The notes beneath the pieces were generated by a model, which saw nothing but the letters and a program-made list of their open reading frames with translations, was not told the DNA's origin and made no database searches. Of a stretch of 64,000 nt of DNA, positions 1 through 8,178 are shown piece after piece. Location of the stretch: the NCBI GenBank assembly GCA_947497495.1, contig CANMGT010000006.1:1-64000 (forward strand). Direction: 5' to 3'. A program made the translations under genes and the position numbers. Position 1 is the first letter of the stretch; each line of letters starts with the position of its first letter. This DNA is from an uncultured Lentibacter sp. (GTDB lineage Bacteria > Pseudomonadota > Alphaproteobacteria > Rhodobacterales > Rhodobacteraceae).

Positions 1-284
<284 letters not shown>

Positions 285-351
285 GGCACATCCGAGCAAT
301 TTCCCCCTCCAGTTAATACGGGCGCGGGCTTATGAAAAGGCATCAGTTGAC

Positions 352-1281
352 ATGTTTCGCGCGCTCAGGCTTTTTCGCCCCATGCGCGTGTTGTTTTTCA
401 GTCTGTTTGTTTTGGTCTCCGGGCTTGCTTCTGGGCCGGTGTTTGCCGAACCGCCAGACCGCGCCTGCACGACGAAAAAGTGGGGCCAGCAGGAGTGCAT
501 CCGATGGGAGCATTTCGTGCATGACACGTGCCAGCTGATTGACGTGGTTACAGAGCGCCACGGGCTTGACCGCGGGTTTTTCACGCGGCTCATCTGGCAG
601 GAAAGCCGGTTTGACCCCTTCGCAAAGAGCCATGCAAACGCGATGGGCATTGCGCAGTTCATCCGCTCAACAGCGACATTGCGCGGCCTCAAAGACCCGT
701 ATAACCCCGCCGATGCGCTGGAGCATTCCGCGCAGTATCTGGCGGAAATGACAAAGCGCTATGGCAATGTCGGGCTTGCGGCTGTGGGCTATAACGGCGG
801 CGAACGCCGCGCTGAGGGCATCATTTCCGGCACGGGCGGGCTGGCCAGCGAAACTGTGAATTATGTTAAGATAATCACCGGAGCAAGCGCCGAAACTTGG
901 GTTAATGAACCACCTGATAAGCTTGACCTAAAGCTCTCTAAAACAACAGATTTTCCGCAGTCCTGCTATGCATTGGCAGCCAAGAGAAAACTCTCGCCGC
1001 CGCCACAGACCGAGCCGGTTGTTAAGCCTTGGGGCGTTCAGCTTGCTTTTGGAGTGAGCCGCAAAGCTGCACGTGCGAAATACAAGGCGCGCACCGCGCG
1101 GTGCAGCGCTTTGCTGAAGGGCGAAAAGCCTGACTACCTGCATGAGAAGAGCCGTGCAAGCCGTTCTAAAGGCTACTACTTTGCGAGAATTGGCCGCAAC
1201 AGCAGCAAAGCTGCATGGCAGTTCTGCACAAAGCTGAAAGCCTCGGGATGTCTCTGTGCAGTGTATAGGAATAGACGCTAG
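352..1281 (+). CDS. Lytic transglycosylase (SLT domain), exported
   Basis: Predicted periplasmic murein lytic transglycosylase of 309 residues. A hydrophobic signal segment at about 11-32 ends near VFA. The SLT fold spans about residues 70-170, with the likely catalytic Glu84 in IWQES, the GIAQF motif and the later VGYNGG motif, all typical of the family. The tail (about 270-309) is basic with a conserved-looking Cys-rich end. An in-frame ATG at 235 exists, but it overlaps the antisense ftsY start and adds non-signal-like residues, so I chose 352; an ATG at 382 is also possible. The stop codon overlaps the convergent lysoplasmalogenase stop by four bases. Confidence 0.82.
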   Translation: MFRALRLFRPMRVLFFSLFVLVSGLASGPVFAEPPDRACTTKKWGQQECIRWEHFVHDTCQLIDVVTERHGLDRGFFTRLIWQESRFDPFAKSHANAMGIAQFIRSTATLRGLKDPYNPADALEHSAQYLAEMTKRYGNVGLAAVGYNGGERRAEGIISGTGGLASETVNYVKIITGASAETWVNEPPDKLDLKLSKTTDFPQSCYALAAKRKLSPPPQTEPVVKPWGVQLAFGVSRKAARAKYKARTARCSALLKGEKPDYLHEKSRASRSKGYYFARIGRNSSKAAWQFCTKLKASGCLCAVYRNRR

Positions 1282-1943
1282 CTTGTGAGAAAGCCGATCA
1301 GGAAAAGAGCCTGTGCGCCAAAGTAGCTGCTCCAGACGATGTAGGGCGTAAAGCGGCGCAGCTTGTGGCCTTCGGCCAGCACAAACATCTCCTGGGCGAG
1401 CACGAAGTCAGACAGCACAAACAGCAGCGCAGCGGGCAGGATCAACGCGAGGCCGCGATCAAACGGCAGGCCCATTGCCATGATGCCCATGGACAGGATT
1501 ATGGGCACGTAAACAACCACGGCCCAACGTAGCGCTCCGGCTTTGCGAAACAGCAGGACAACCATCACCCCCCCTAAGAGCGCGAGGGCGGCGGAGAGCG
1601 GCCAGCCATCCGAGATGCGCTGCATATCGGCGCGCGGGTGCAGCGCGAACAGGGCTGTGTAGGCCAAGTGTCCGATTGCGAAAGCCCCGACGCCCGAGAG
1701 GAAGGCTTCGTCGCCCTCCCGCGACAAGAAATAATCGCCGACCGCGCAGGCGAGAAGCGCCATGGCGAGCAGCATAAAGCCGCTGTTTTGCAGTGCGATG
1801 GCGGCCAACAGCAACACAGACCCCGTTTTGAGAACGGTTTTGAGCCATGATTTGCCCGGGCGTGCGCAGATTGCCAGATAGCTCAGCGCGCAGAAGGCGG
1901 CGGCGAGCATGAGCAGAGATGCGTCTGTGCCAAGGCCAAACAT
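1278..1943 (-). CDS. YhhN/TMEM86-family lysoplasmalogenase
   Basis: A very hydrophobic 221-residue protein with about seven to eight membrane segments. The motif VGDYFLS about a third of the way in and a late SDFVLA segment with an acidic residue match the YhhN/TMEM86 family, whose characterised members hydrolyse the vinyl-ether bond of lysoplasmalogens. The in vivo substrate in bacteria is uncertain. The ATG (1943-1941) shares one base with the stop of the upstream formate dehydrogenase subunit (TGATG), so translation is probably coupled. A longer in-frame ORF extends into that upstream gene but has no family similarity, which supports this start. Confidence 0.75.
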   Translation of the reverse strand: MFGLGTDASLLMLAAAFCALSYLAICARPGKSWLKTVLKTGSVLLLAAIALQNSGFMLLAMALLACAVGDYFLSREGDEAFLSGVGAFAIGHLAYTALFALHPRADMQRISDGWPLSAALALLGGVMVVLLFRKAGALRWAVVVYVPIILSMGIMAMGLPFDRGLALILPAALLFVLSDFVLAQEMFVLAEGHKLRRFTPYIVWSSYFGAQALFLIGFLTS

Positions 1944-3628
1944 CAGATTTCGTCTGCGAAGTGCTTGATCGTCATGCGGATCGGGTTGGGGGCGGCCTGG
2001 CCGAGGCCGCATATCGAGGTGTCGATCATGGCGACTGACAGTTCTTCCAGCAAGGCGGTGTCCCATGTGTCTGCCTGCATGAGTTTGACAGCTTTCTCGC
2101 AGCCCACGCGGCAAGGCGTGCATTGGCCGCAGCTCTCGTCTTCGAAGAAGCGCAGCATGTTGAGGGCTGCGTCGCGGGCGCTGTCTTTGTCAGACAGAAC
2201 CACGACAGCAGCGGAGCCGATAAAACTGCCGTGCGGCTGAAGCGTGTCAAAGTCAAGCGGGATGTCATTCATATGGGCGGGAAGGATACCCGACGACGGC
2301 CCGCCGGGCTGATAAGCCTTCAGCGCGTGCCCTTCAAGCATGCCACCTGCGGCTTCGATGACATCGAGGATCGTGGAACCAGCAGGTAAAAGATGCACAC
2401 CGGGATTTTGCACGCGCCCTGAGACCGAGTAGGAACGCAGGCCCTTGCGGCCATTTTTCTCAACCGAGTTAAGCAGTTCCGGCCCGTTCCTCACTATGCG
2501 CGAAACCCAGTGGAGCGTCTCGACGTTGTGGACAAGTGTGGGCTGCCCGAAAATGCCGACCTGCGCCACAAAGGGCGGGCGGTGACGCGGCTCGCCGCGC
2601 TTGCCTTCGATGCTTTCGATCATCGCGCTTTCTTCGCCGCAGATGTAAGCACCGGCGCCGCGGCGCAGCTCGATATAGCCTTTATCCACATGACCTGCAT
2701 CTTCCAGAGCGCTGATTTCACGACGCAATATCTCAAGCACAGCCGGATACTCGTCGCGCATGTAGATAAAGCATTTTTCGGCCTCAACAGCCCATGCCGC
2801 GATCAACATACCTTCGAGAAAAACATGCGGTTCGCGCTCTAAGTAGTAGCGATCTTTGAAAGTTCCCGGTTCACCCTCGTCGCCGTTGACGGCGAGGTAG
2901 CGCGGGCCTTCGTTGGCGCGCACGAAACCCCATTTGGTGCCTGAGGGGAAGCCAGCGCCGCCGAGGCCGCGCAGCCCACTGTCGAGGATCATTTGCTGCA
3001 CGTCTTCCCAGTTACCGCTCTCGCGCAGGCGCAGCAAAGCCTCGTAGCCACCACTTTCACTATAGGCGCTAAGTGTCTGATAATCAGGGATATGCGCGTG
3101 AGTGTCGTCCGCTGCAATGGCGGCGTGAACTTTATCCACAGTCGCGTTGTCGATGTGGTTATGGCCGATCTCGAGCACTGGCGCCGTGTCGCAACGGCCC
3201 ATGCAGGGCGCGCGCAGCACGCGAACTTCGGAAGCATCCAGTCCGCCTTCCAACGCAGCTTTGAGTTGCTGTGCGCCCGCAAGCTCACAAGACAGCGAGT
3301 CGCAAACGCGGATTGTCAGCGCGGGCGGGGCAACCTCGCCCTCCTTGACCACGTCAAAATGCGCATAGAATGTCGCCACCTCGTAAACTTCGGCCATGCT
3401 CATGCGCATCTCTTCGGCAAGTGCGCGGATGTGGCCCGCCGAAAGACAGCCGAACGTGTCTTGGATCTTGTGCAGATGTTCAATCAGCAGATCACGACGG
3501 CGCGGAGCATCGCCCAATAGCGCCTTCACTTCGTCCCATGCGCCGTCCTCAAGCTGGCGGCCTTTGGGCGTATGGCGCCCTTTGCCTTTGCCTGATTTCC
3601 AAACACCTTTGCGCGTATCGAGTGCCAT
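1943..3628 (-). CDS. NAD-dependent formate dehydrogenase beta subunit (NuoE-NuoF fusion type)
   Basis: 561 residues. The N-terminal thioredoxin-like [2Fe-2S] part (about 30-160, NuoE/FdsG-like) has Cys109, Cys114, Cys142 and Cys146. The NuoF/FdsB-like part has the FMN loop GLGGAGFPSG at 221-230, the NADH-binding stretch GAGAYICGEESAM (about 324-336) and the [4Fe-4S] cysteines C500-x2-C503-x2-C506 and C540. The usual role is passing electrons from a molybdenum/tungsten formate dehydrogenase alpha subunit to NAD+. No alpha subunit (fdsA), fdsC/fdhD or fdsD gene is adjacent; a lysoplasmalogenase gene follows instead. The start codon lies about 170 bp from the divergent AlkB-like gene. It could also be an accessory diaphorase for another complex. 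Confidence 0.82.
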   Translation of the reverse strand: MALDTRKGVWKSGKGKGRHTPKGRQLEDGAWDEVKALLGDAPRRRDLLIEHLHKIQDTFGCLSAGHIRALAEEMRMSMAEVYEVATFYAHFDVVKEGEVAPPALTIRVCDSLSCELAGAQQLKAALEGGLDASEVRVLRAPCMGRCDTAPVLEIGHNHIDNATVDKVHAAIAADDTHAHIPDYQTLSAYSESGGYEALLRLRESGNWEDVQQMILDSGLRGLGGAGFPSGTKWGFVRANEGPRYLAVNGDEGEPGTFKDRYYLEREPHVFLEGMLIAAWAVEAEKCFIYMRDEYPAVLEILRREISALEDAGHVDKGYIELRRGAGAYICGEESAMIESIEGKRGEPRHRPPFVAQVGIFGQPTLVHNVETLHWVSRIVRNGPELLNSVEKNGRKGLRSYSVSGRVQNPGVHLLPAGSTILDVIEAAGGMLEGHALKAYQPGGPSSGILPAHMNDIPLDFDTLQPHGSFIGSAAVVVLSDKDSARDAALNMLRFFEDESCGQCTPCRVGCEKAVKLMQADTWDTALLEELSVAMIDTSICGLGQAAPNPIRMTIKHFADEI

Positions 3629-3799
3629 GGGCTGTCCTTACATCATTGTGTTAGGCCTACCCTAAAGCGCGCGCCCCGCTTGGGGGCAACCAAAAACGAC
3701 ATGGAACCAGCGCAAAGCGTAAGCCAGCAAGACTTCCTGCAAGGTTTAGGGGGAAACTTGCGAAAGCTTTCGCCATGAATTTGCCACAATTTTCGCTAT

Positions 3800-4888
3800 A
3801 TGTTGACACTCTGCTTTATACTTGTCCCGTCTGCCAACTGGATACCCGACATGCTGCCGTTTGTTCTTGTAACACTTTCCAACGTGGGAATGCTCTTTGC
3901 CGCCGCCTTTTTCGGGGGCGCATGGGCCTGGGCCGCGCTGGCTTACATATCCCTGTTCACAGCCTTTATGGACCGCTTCATTCCGCGGCTCTTTCCCGAC
4001 ATGGATGAGGGCACGGAATTCCCCTCTGGGGCAGTGTTTTCAGTGGTTTTAGGCCTTTTGCACTTCCCTTTGATGGGGGCCGCGCTTTACGGGCTGTCGG
4101 TGTCGGGCATGGGCTGGCCTCAGGTTATGGCGACGCTGATTGCCTATGCTCTGTTCTTTGGTCAGGTGTCGCATCCGAATGCACATGAGCTCATTCACCG
4201 CAAAGAGCGTTATGCGCGCCGTTTGGGGCGAATCGTTTATGGCTCGATGCTTTACGGGCATCACGCCAGCACCCATGTTTTGATCCACCATGTGCATGTC
4301 GCCACCGAAGATGACCCCTGCACAGCCCGCAAAGGCGAAGGCTTTTACCGCTATTTTGCGCGGGTGTGGTGGGGCGCGCTGGCCAGCGGGCTGCGGGCGG
4401 AAAACGCCATGCGCGCGCGCAGGCAAACAAAGCCGAGCCTCGCCTCGCACCCTTTTGTGCTTGATCTCGCGGTTGCGCTTTTGACGCTTGGCGTCGCTGT
4501 GGCGATGGGCGGCTTGCTTGGCTTTGTCGCGCTGCTGGCGATTGCGCTTTACTCACAGTTGCAAATTGCCATGGCTGATTATGTGCAGCATTACGGCCTG
4601 AGCCGTGCGCGCCTGTCCAACGGCAAGTTCGAGCCTGTCGGCCCGCAGCACTCGTGGAACACACCGCACTGGTTTTCATCCGCGCTGATGCTGAATGCCG
4701 CACGCCACTCTGACCACCACATCAACCCGCAGCGCCCCTACCCCGCGCTGGAGCTTGACGAGGCCGTCATGCCGACGCTGCCGCACTCGCTACCTGTGAT
4801 GGCAACAATCGCGCTGTTTCCGCCGCTGTACCGCCGCGTGATGAAGCGCGAGCTTGCGCACTTGCCAGAGGTGGCGCTAGCTGCCTAA
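3800..4888 (+). CDS. AlkB-like membrane-bound di-iron hydroxylase (alkane 1-monooxygenase family)
   Basis: 362-residue multi-spanning membrane protein of the fatty acid desaturase/alkane hydroxylase superfamily. Three histidine boxes are present: HELIH (His129-His133), HxxxHH (His159, His163, His164) followed by VHVAT, and RHSDHH (302-307). Classical AlkB has EHxxGHH in box 2 and NYxEHYG before box 3; here box 2 reads THVLIHH and the other motif reads DYVQHYG, so all metal-ligand His are kept but flanking signature residues differ. The expected reaction is terminal hydroxylation of an alkyl chain; the real substrate is unknown. No rubredoxin gene is adjacent. An alternative start is the ATG at 3851. 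Confidence 0.75.
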   Translation: MLTLCFILVPSANWIPDMLPFVLVTLSNVGMLFAAAFFGGAWAWAALAYISLFTAFMDRFIPRLFPDMDEGTEFPSGAVFSVVLGLLHFPLMGAALYGLSVSGMGWPQVMATLIAYALFFGQVSHPNAHELIHRKERYARRLGRIVYGSMLYGHHASTHVLIHHVHVATEDDPCTARKGEGFYRYFARVWWGALASGLRAENAMRARRQTKPSLASHPFVLDLAVALLTLGVAVAMGGLLGFVALLAIALYSQLQIAMADYVQHYGLSRARLSNGKFEPVGPQHSWNTPHWFSSALMLNAARHSDHHINPQRPYPALELDEAVMPTLPHSLPVMATIALFPPLYRRVMKRELAHLPEVALAA

Positions 4889-4897
4889 ACTCGTGGT

Positions 4898-5296
4898 ATG
4901 TGGCGTTTTTGTTTTCTCTTTCTCGTGCTTCCTTGCTTTGCCGTGGCCCAAGAGCGGCTGACGGGCGAGGCGTTTGACGCTTTCACCAAGGGGCAGACGT
5001 TTTACTACGGCTATGACGCCGAGCCCTACGGAGCCGAGATCTATCAGGAAGACAGGCGTGTTCAGTGGTCGTTTCTGGACGGGCAGTGCAAGGAAGGTTA
5101 CTGGTATGACACACCGGAGCGACTGATTTGCTTTGTCTACGAAGACCGGCCAGATGACCCGCAGTGCTGGGCGTTTTACGATGAGGGCGGCAAGCTGCGC
5201 GCAACCTATGAAGATGGAGCACAGGCGGCCCCGCTCTATCAGATCGAGAAAAGCGATGAGCCGATGCTGTGCCTTGGGCCCAAAATTGGTGTCTGA
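4898..5296 (+). CDS. Small exported protein of unknown function
   Basis: 132 residues, not recognised as a named family. A clear signal peptide (WRFCFLFLVLPCFAVAQ, cleavage probably after VAQ or AVA) precedes a mature part rich in Tyr, Trp and acidic residues, with several Cys (GQCKEG, LICFV, PQCWAF, MLCLG) that could form disulfides in the periplasm. It starts 9 bp after the AlkB-like gene on the same strand, so the two may be co-transcribed. Two AT-rich palindromes follow the stop codon. Confidence 0.6.
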   Translation: MWRFCFLFLVLPCFAVAQERLTGEAFDAFTKGQTFYYGYDAEPYGAEIYQEDRRVQWSFLDGQCKEGYWYDTPERLICFVYEDRPDDPQCWAFYDEGGKLRATYEDGAQAAPLYQIEKSDEPMLCLGPKIGV

Positions 5297-5311
5297 CGGC
5301 CGCCAAGGGCG

Positions 5312-5356
5312 CAAGAAAATTCGAATTTTCTTGGAAAATTTCTTCTCAAGAAATTT
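5312..5356. terminator. Two AT-rich palindromes between convergent genes
   Basis: A perfect 22-bp palindrome lies at 5312-5333 with TTCGAA at its centre. A second hairpin at 5336-5356 has stems AAATTTCTT and AAGAAATTT around the loop CTC. They sit between the stop of the small exported protein and the stop of the convergent SseB-domain gene, so a bidirectional terminator role is likely. Confidence 0.6.
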
Positions 5357-5359
5357 GGG

Positions 5360-6136
5360 CTATCGCAACTTCGGTGGTTTATTCGGGTCCGAACCAGGGG
5401 TTTGCGGCTCGTAGACTTTTGCCTTCACCGGTTCGGGAATCTCAAAGCGCATGCCGACGCGGCTGAGCTGTGAGCGCAGCGCGGGGGCGTCGTTGAAAAA
5501 GGCCACGTCGAGGGAGAGGTCTTCCAGCCCCGAAAACACCAGCGCTTCACTGGCGGCTTTGGCCAAGGGCGCCTGTGCGCGTTCATTGGCGCCAAGAATG
5601 GCGAGCAGCAGGCTGCCGTCTTCCTGGCCGCAGAGATAGGCGACTTTCGCAAGCCCCGCCGCGCGCACCAGTTTTGCGTCAAGCGTGTGCAGCAGCACTT
5701 CCGGCACGTCAGGCGACTTGAGTGCGCCCAGCACACCGCCCTTCTCTTTTGGCACAGCACCAAGCGCAGATTGCATCCACGTCATCGCCGTGACCGGCAG
5801 CACGATCGAGCTTTCGGCAACACCAAGGTTGAGCGCCAGTCCCGCGCCCTCTTCGCTGAGCATTTCAGCCAGCACGCGCCCCGACACAGCCGCATAGGGC
5901 GCGGGCCCTTCCGCGAACTTCGTCAGTCTCTCGGAGCTGTCAAACCCAAGCACGTAGGTGCCGTCTTCCAGCTCGGCGAACTGCGGCTCGATCATGTCGT
6001 CTTCCGGCTCGGCCTCAAGCAGCAGGTGGATTTCGGTATCCGCCAGAAGCGCGTAGTAGGCCAGCCGCGCCTCTTCATTGTCGGGCGCTTTCATCATTAT
6101 GGCGTGCGCTCTGTCGAGCGGTGTCGGGTCACTCAT
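5360..6136 (-). CDS. SseB N-terminal domain protein
   Basis: 258 residues. The N-terminal half (about 10-130) reads like an SseB domain: LAYYALLADTEIHLLLE, then TYVLGFDSSERLTKFA and AVSGRVLAEML. The second half carries KGGVLGALKSPDVPEVLLHTLD and resembles the C-terminal SseB-like region. SseB-family proteins are found as single or fused domains and their biochemical role is poorly defined. The ATG overlaps the stop of the upstream glycosylase gene (ATGA), so the pair is translationally coupled. Confidence 0.65.
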   Translation of the reverse strand: MSDPTPLDRAHAIMMKAPDNEEARLAYYALLADTEIHLLLEAEPEDDMIEPQFAELEDGTYVLGFDSSERLTKFAEGPAPYAAVSGRVLAEMLSEEGAGLALNLGVAESSIVLPVTAMTWMQSALGAVPKEKGGVLGALKSPDVPEVLLHTLDAKLVRAAGLAKVAYLCGQEDGSLLLAILGANERAQAPLAKAASEALVFSGLEDLSLDVAFFNDAPALRSQLSRVGMRFEIPEPVKAKVYEPQTPGSDPNKPPKLR

Positions 6137-6717
6137 TTCATCACCTTGCTCAGGGCTGCGCGCAGTTCGGGCAGAAGCTCGGCCTCAAACCACGGGTTCT
6201 TCTTTAGCCACGAAGTATTGCGCCAAGACGGGTGCGGCAAGGGGAAAGCGTCAGGTGCGTGCCTACGCCATGCGGCGACGGTGTCGCTGACGCTTGTTTT
6301 CACGCCGAGGTGATACTTTTGCGCATAGCCGCCGATGAGCAGCCTGAGCTTCACCTTGGGCAGGCTTTGCATCACCTGCGCGTGCCATGTTTTCTTGCAA
6401 AGCGGCGGCGGCGGCAAATCAGCGCCCGCTGCATTGTAGCCCGGAAAGCAGAACGCCATAGGGACGATGGCGATGCGCGTTGTGTCGTAGAAATCCTCAG
6501 GTGTCAGGCCAAGCCAGTCGCGCAAGCGCTCGCCCGAAGCATCCTCAAACGGCACGCCACTGGCCTGCACCCGCGCGCCCGGCGCTTGCCCCGCGATCAG
6601 CACGCGGGCCGAAGGCGTAAACCAGGCCACAGGGCGCGGCGCGTGAGCTGTGTGCGTTGCGGCGAAGCGCTCGGCGCACAGGGTGCAGGCGCGGATTTGG
6701 TCGGGCAGATCTGGCAT
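6133..6717 (-). CDS. Uracil-DNA glycosylase family protein
   Basis: 194 residues. IRACTLCAERF near the start and RVLIAGQAPGARVQASGVPF (about 39-58) match the family 4-like uracil-DNA glycosylase motif GxxPG; LPHPSWRN near residue 158 is the C-terminal HPS motif that contacts DNA. It is expected to act in base excision repair. Family 4 enzymes have four Fe-S cysteines; here only the CTLC pair and scattered Cys are seen, so cluster binding is doubtful and it fits the YcgI-like branch better. First gene of a two-gene minus-strand unit with the SseB-domain gene. Confidence 0.7.
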   Translation of the reverse strand: MPDLPDQIRACTLCAERFAATHTAHAPRPVAWFTPSARVLIAGQAPGARVQASGVPFEDASGERLRDWLGLTPEDFYDTTRIAIVPMAFCFPGYNAAGADLPPPPLCKKTWHAQVMQSLPKVKLRLLIGGYAQKYHLGVKTSVSDTVAAWRRHAPDAFPLPHPSWRNTSWLKKNPWFEAELLPELRAALSKVMK

Positions 6718-6752
6718 AGGGCAATCATAGCGCGGACATCTGGAGGAGCAAT

Positions 6753-6814
6753 ATTTCGAGAACTCTCGAAATAAAACTTGCCGGGGAATGATATTTCTAT
6801 ATTTCTAGAAATAT
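6753..6814. promoter_or_regulatory. Tandem palindromic operators upstream of the arsR-type gene
   Basis: Two inverted repeats lie just before the ArsR gene. ATTTCGAGAACTCTCGAAAT (6753-6772) has 8-bp arms around AACT. ATATTTCTAGAAATAT (6799-6814) is a perfect 16-bp palindrome that runs into the start codon at 6813. Both share the half-site ATTTC(T/G)AG. A -10-like TATATT (6798-6803) lies inside the second one, so a bound repressor would block transcription. This is the usual layout for an autoregulated ArsR/SmtB repressor. Confidence 0.7.
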
Positions 6815-7157
6815 GAAACATGATTCCCCCTCCCCGATGCTTGACCTCGCTGTCGCCGCCTCAACTTTCGCCGCCCTTGGCAGCGAGCAACGCCTCACCG
6901 TGTTGCGCAGCCTTGTGCGCGCCGGCCCAGAGGGCGTGACGATCGGCGAACTTGGAACGCGTACGCGCGTGACAGGCTCGACCCTCACGCATCACATGAA
7001 AATCCTGACGCAAGCGGGGCTTGTCACACAGGCCCGCCAAGGCCGTCAGATTATCTGCGCCGCTGTGGCTTATGACGAGCTGCGCGAACTTTCACAATTT
7101 CTGCTGCGCGAATGCTGCGCCGACAGCACCTGTCCCGAGGAGCATAACCATGGCTGA
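6813..7157 (+). CDS. ArsR/SmtB-family metal-responsive repressor
   Basis: 114-residue winged-helix regulator. The helix-turn-helix (about 40-75) contains GVTIGELGTRTRVTGSTLTHH and KILTQAGLV, typical of ArsR. The tail carries Cys101, Cys102, Cys107, His111 and His113, a cluster suited to soft metal or metalloid sensing. No Shine-Dalgarno is visible before the ATG at 6813, which overlaps an operator, so the mRNA may be leaderless; an internal ATG at 6837 also lacks one. It overlaps the permease start by eight bases, and it likely represses itself, the permease and the following membrane protein. Confidence 0.85.
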   Translation: MKHDSPSPMLDLAVAASTFAALGSEQRLTVLRSLVRAGPEGVTIGELGTRTRVTGSTLTHHMKILTQAGLVTQARQGRQIICAAVAYDELRELSQFLLRECCADSTCPEEHNHG

Positions 7158-8178
7158 TATTTCGACCCCGCCCAGCAAGTTCAGCGTTTCAAAGCTCGAC
7201 AAAGCCTGGCTGGCGCTTGGCGCGATCCTGCTGGCCCTCGCTGTGTTCGCAAGTGAGCACTTCATGCCAGCCGTTATCTTTGCCGTCGAGGCCCTAGGCG
7301 GCACCGCGCCGTTCATTGTCTTCGCGGTGCTCGCCGTGGCTTACATGAAGGCGACAGGCGCGGAAAACCTGCTTGCCAAGGCTTTTGAGGGCCGCGAGAC
7401 GCATATGATCGTGATGGCGGCGCTGCTTGGCGGGCTGTCGCCGTTTTGCTCTTGTCAGGTGATCCCCTTCATCGCCGCGATGCTGGCGATGGGCGTGCCG
7501 CTCTCGGCGGTTATGGCTTTCTGGCTGGCCTCGCCGCTGATGGACCCTGCGATGTTCTCGATCACCGCAGGCGGGCTTGGCTTTGATTTTGCGGTTGCCA
7601 AAACCGTGGCCGCTGTGGGCGTCGGCTTGCTTGGCGGCATGGGCACGATGCTGCTGAAAGCCTCGCCTGTGTTTGCGGATCCGCTGCGCGAAAAGCCACA
7701 GGTTGGCGGCTGCTGCGGGGTGAAAAAGCCTTTCTCAGACAAGCCGCACTGGGCCTTCTGGAACGACGCCGAGCGCCGCACCACCTTCCGCGACACAGCA
7801 CTTGAGAATGGTATCTTCCTCTCCAAGTGGCTGTTGCTGGCCTATGTGCTTGAATATGTAATGCTCGCATTCGTGCCTGCCGAGGCGATTGCCTCAGTGC
7901 TGGGCGGCGAAGGCCTCAAGCCGATCGTGCTTGGCGCACTTGTCGGCGCCCCGGCCTACCTCAACGGCTATGCGGCTGTGCCGCTTGTCTCGGGGCTTAT
8001 TGCCCAAGGCATGTCACAAGGCGCGGCGATGAGCTTTGTCATCGCAGGCGGGATCAGCTGTATCCCTGCCGCTGTCGCAGTCTGGGCGCTGGTCAAGCCG
8101 CGGGTGTTTGCCGCCTACATCGGCTTTGCCTTCATCGGCGCGCTGATCGCGGGGCTCGTGTGGCAGGCGATAGCGTGA
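7150..8178 (+). CDS. ArsP/SO_0444-type permease (predicted metalloid or organoarsenical efflux)
   Basis: 342 residues, about eight to ten membrane segments. LSPFCSCQVIPFI (Cys100, Cys102) corresponds to the TPFCSCS motif of ArsP-type permeases (DUF318), where the cysteines bind trivalent arsenicals. A cytoplasmic loop carries Cys188-Cys189 (GGCCGVKK), and the second half repeats the fold with GAPAYLNGYAAVPLV and GGISCIPAAVAV. It follows and overlaps the ArsR gene, supporting a metal-inducible exporter. The substrate could be methylated arsenite, antimonite or another soft metal; sequence alone does not decide. The ATG at 7150 is chosen because upstream codons in the frame lie within the ArsR gene. 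Confidence 0.8.
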   Translation: MADISTPPSKFSVSKLDKAWLALGAILLALAVFASEHFMPAVIFAVEALGGTAPFIVFAVLAVAYMKATGAENLLAKAFEGRETHMIVMAALLGGLSPFCSCQVIPFIAAMLAMGVPLSAVMAFWLASPLMDPAMFSITAGGLGFDFAVAKTVAAVGVGLLGGMGTMLLKASPVFADPLREKPQVGGCCGVKKPFSDKPHWAFWNDAERRTTFRDTALENGIFLSKWLLLAYVLEYVMLAFVPAEAIASVLGGEGLKPIVLGALVGAPAYLNGYAAVPLVSGLIAQGMSQGAAMSFVIAGGISCIPAAVAVWALVKPRVFAAYIGFAFIGALIAGLVWQAIA

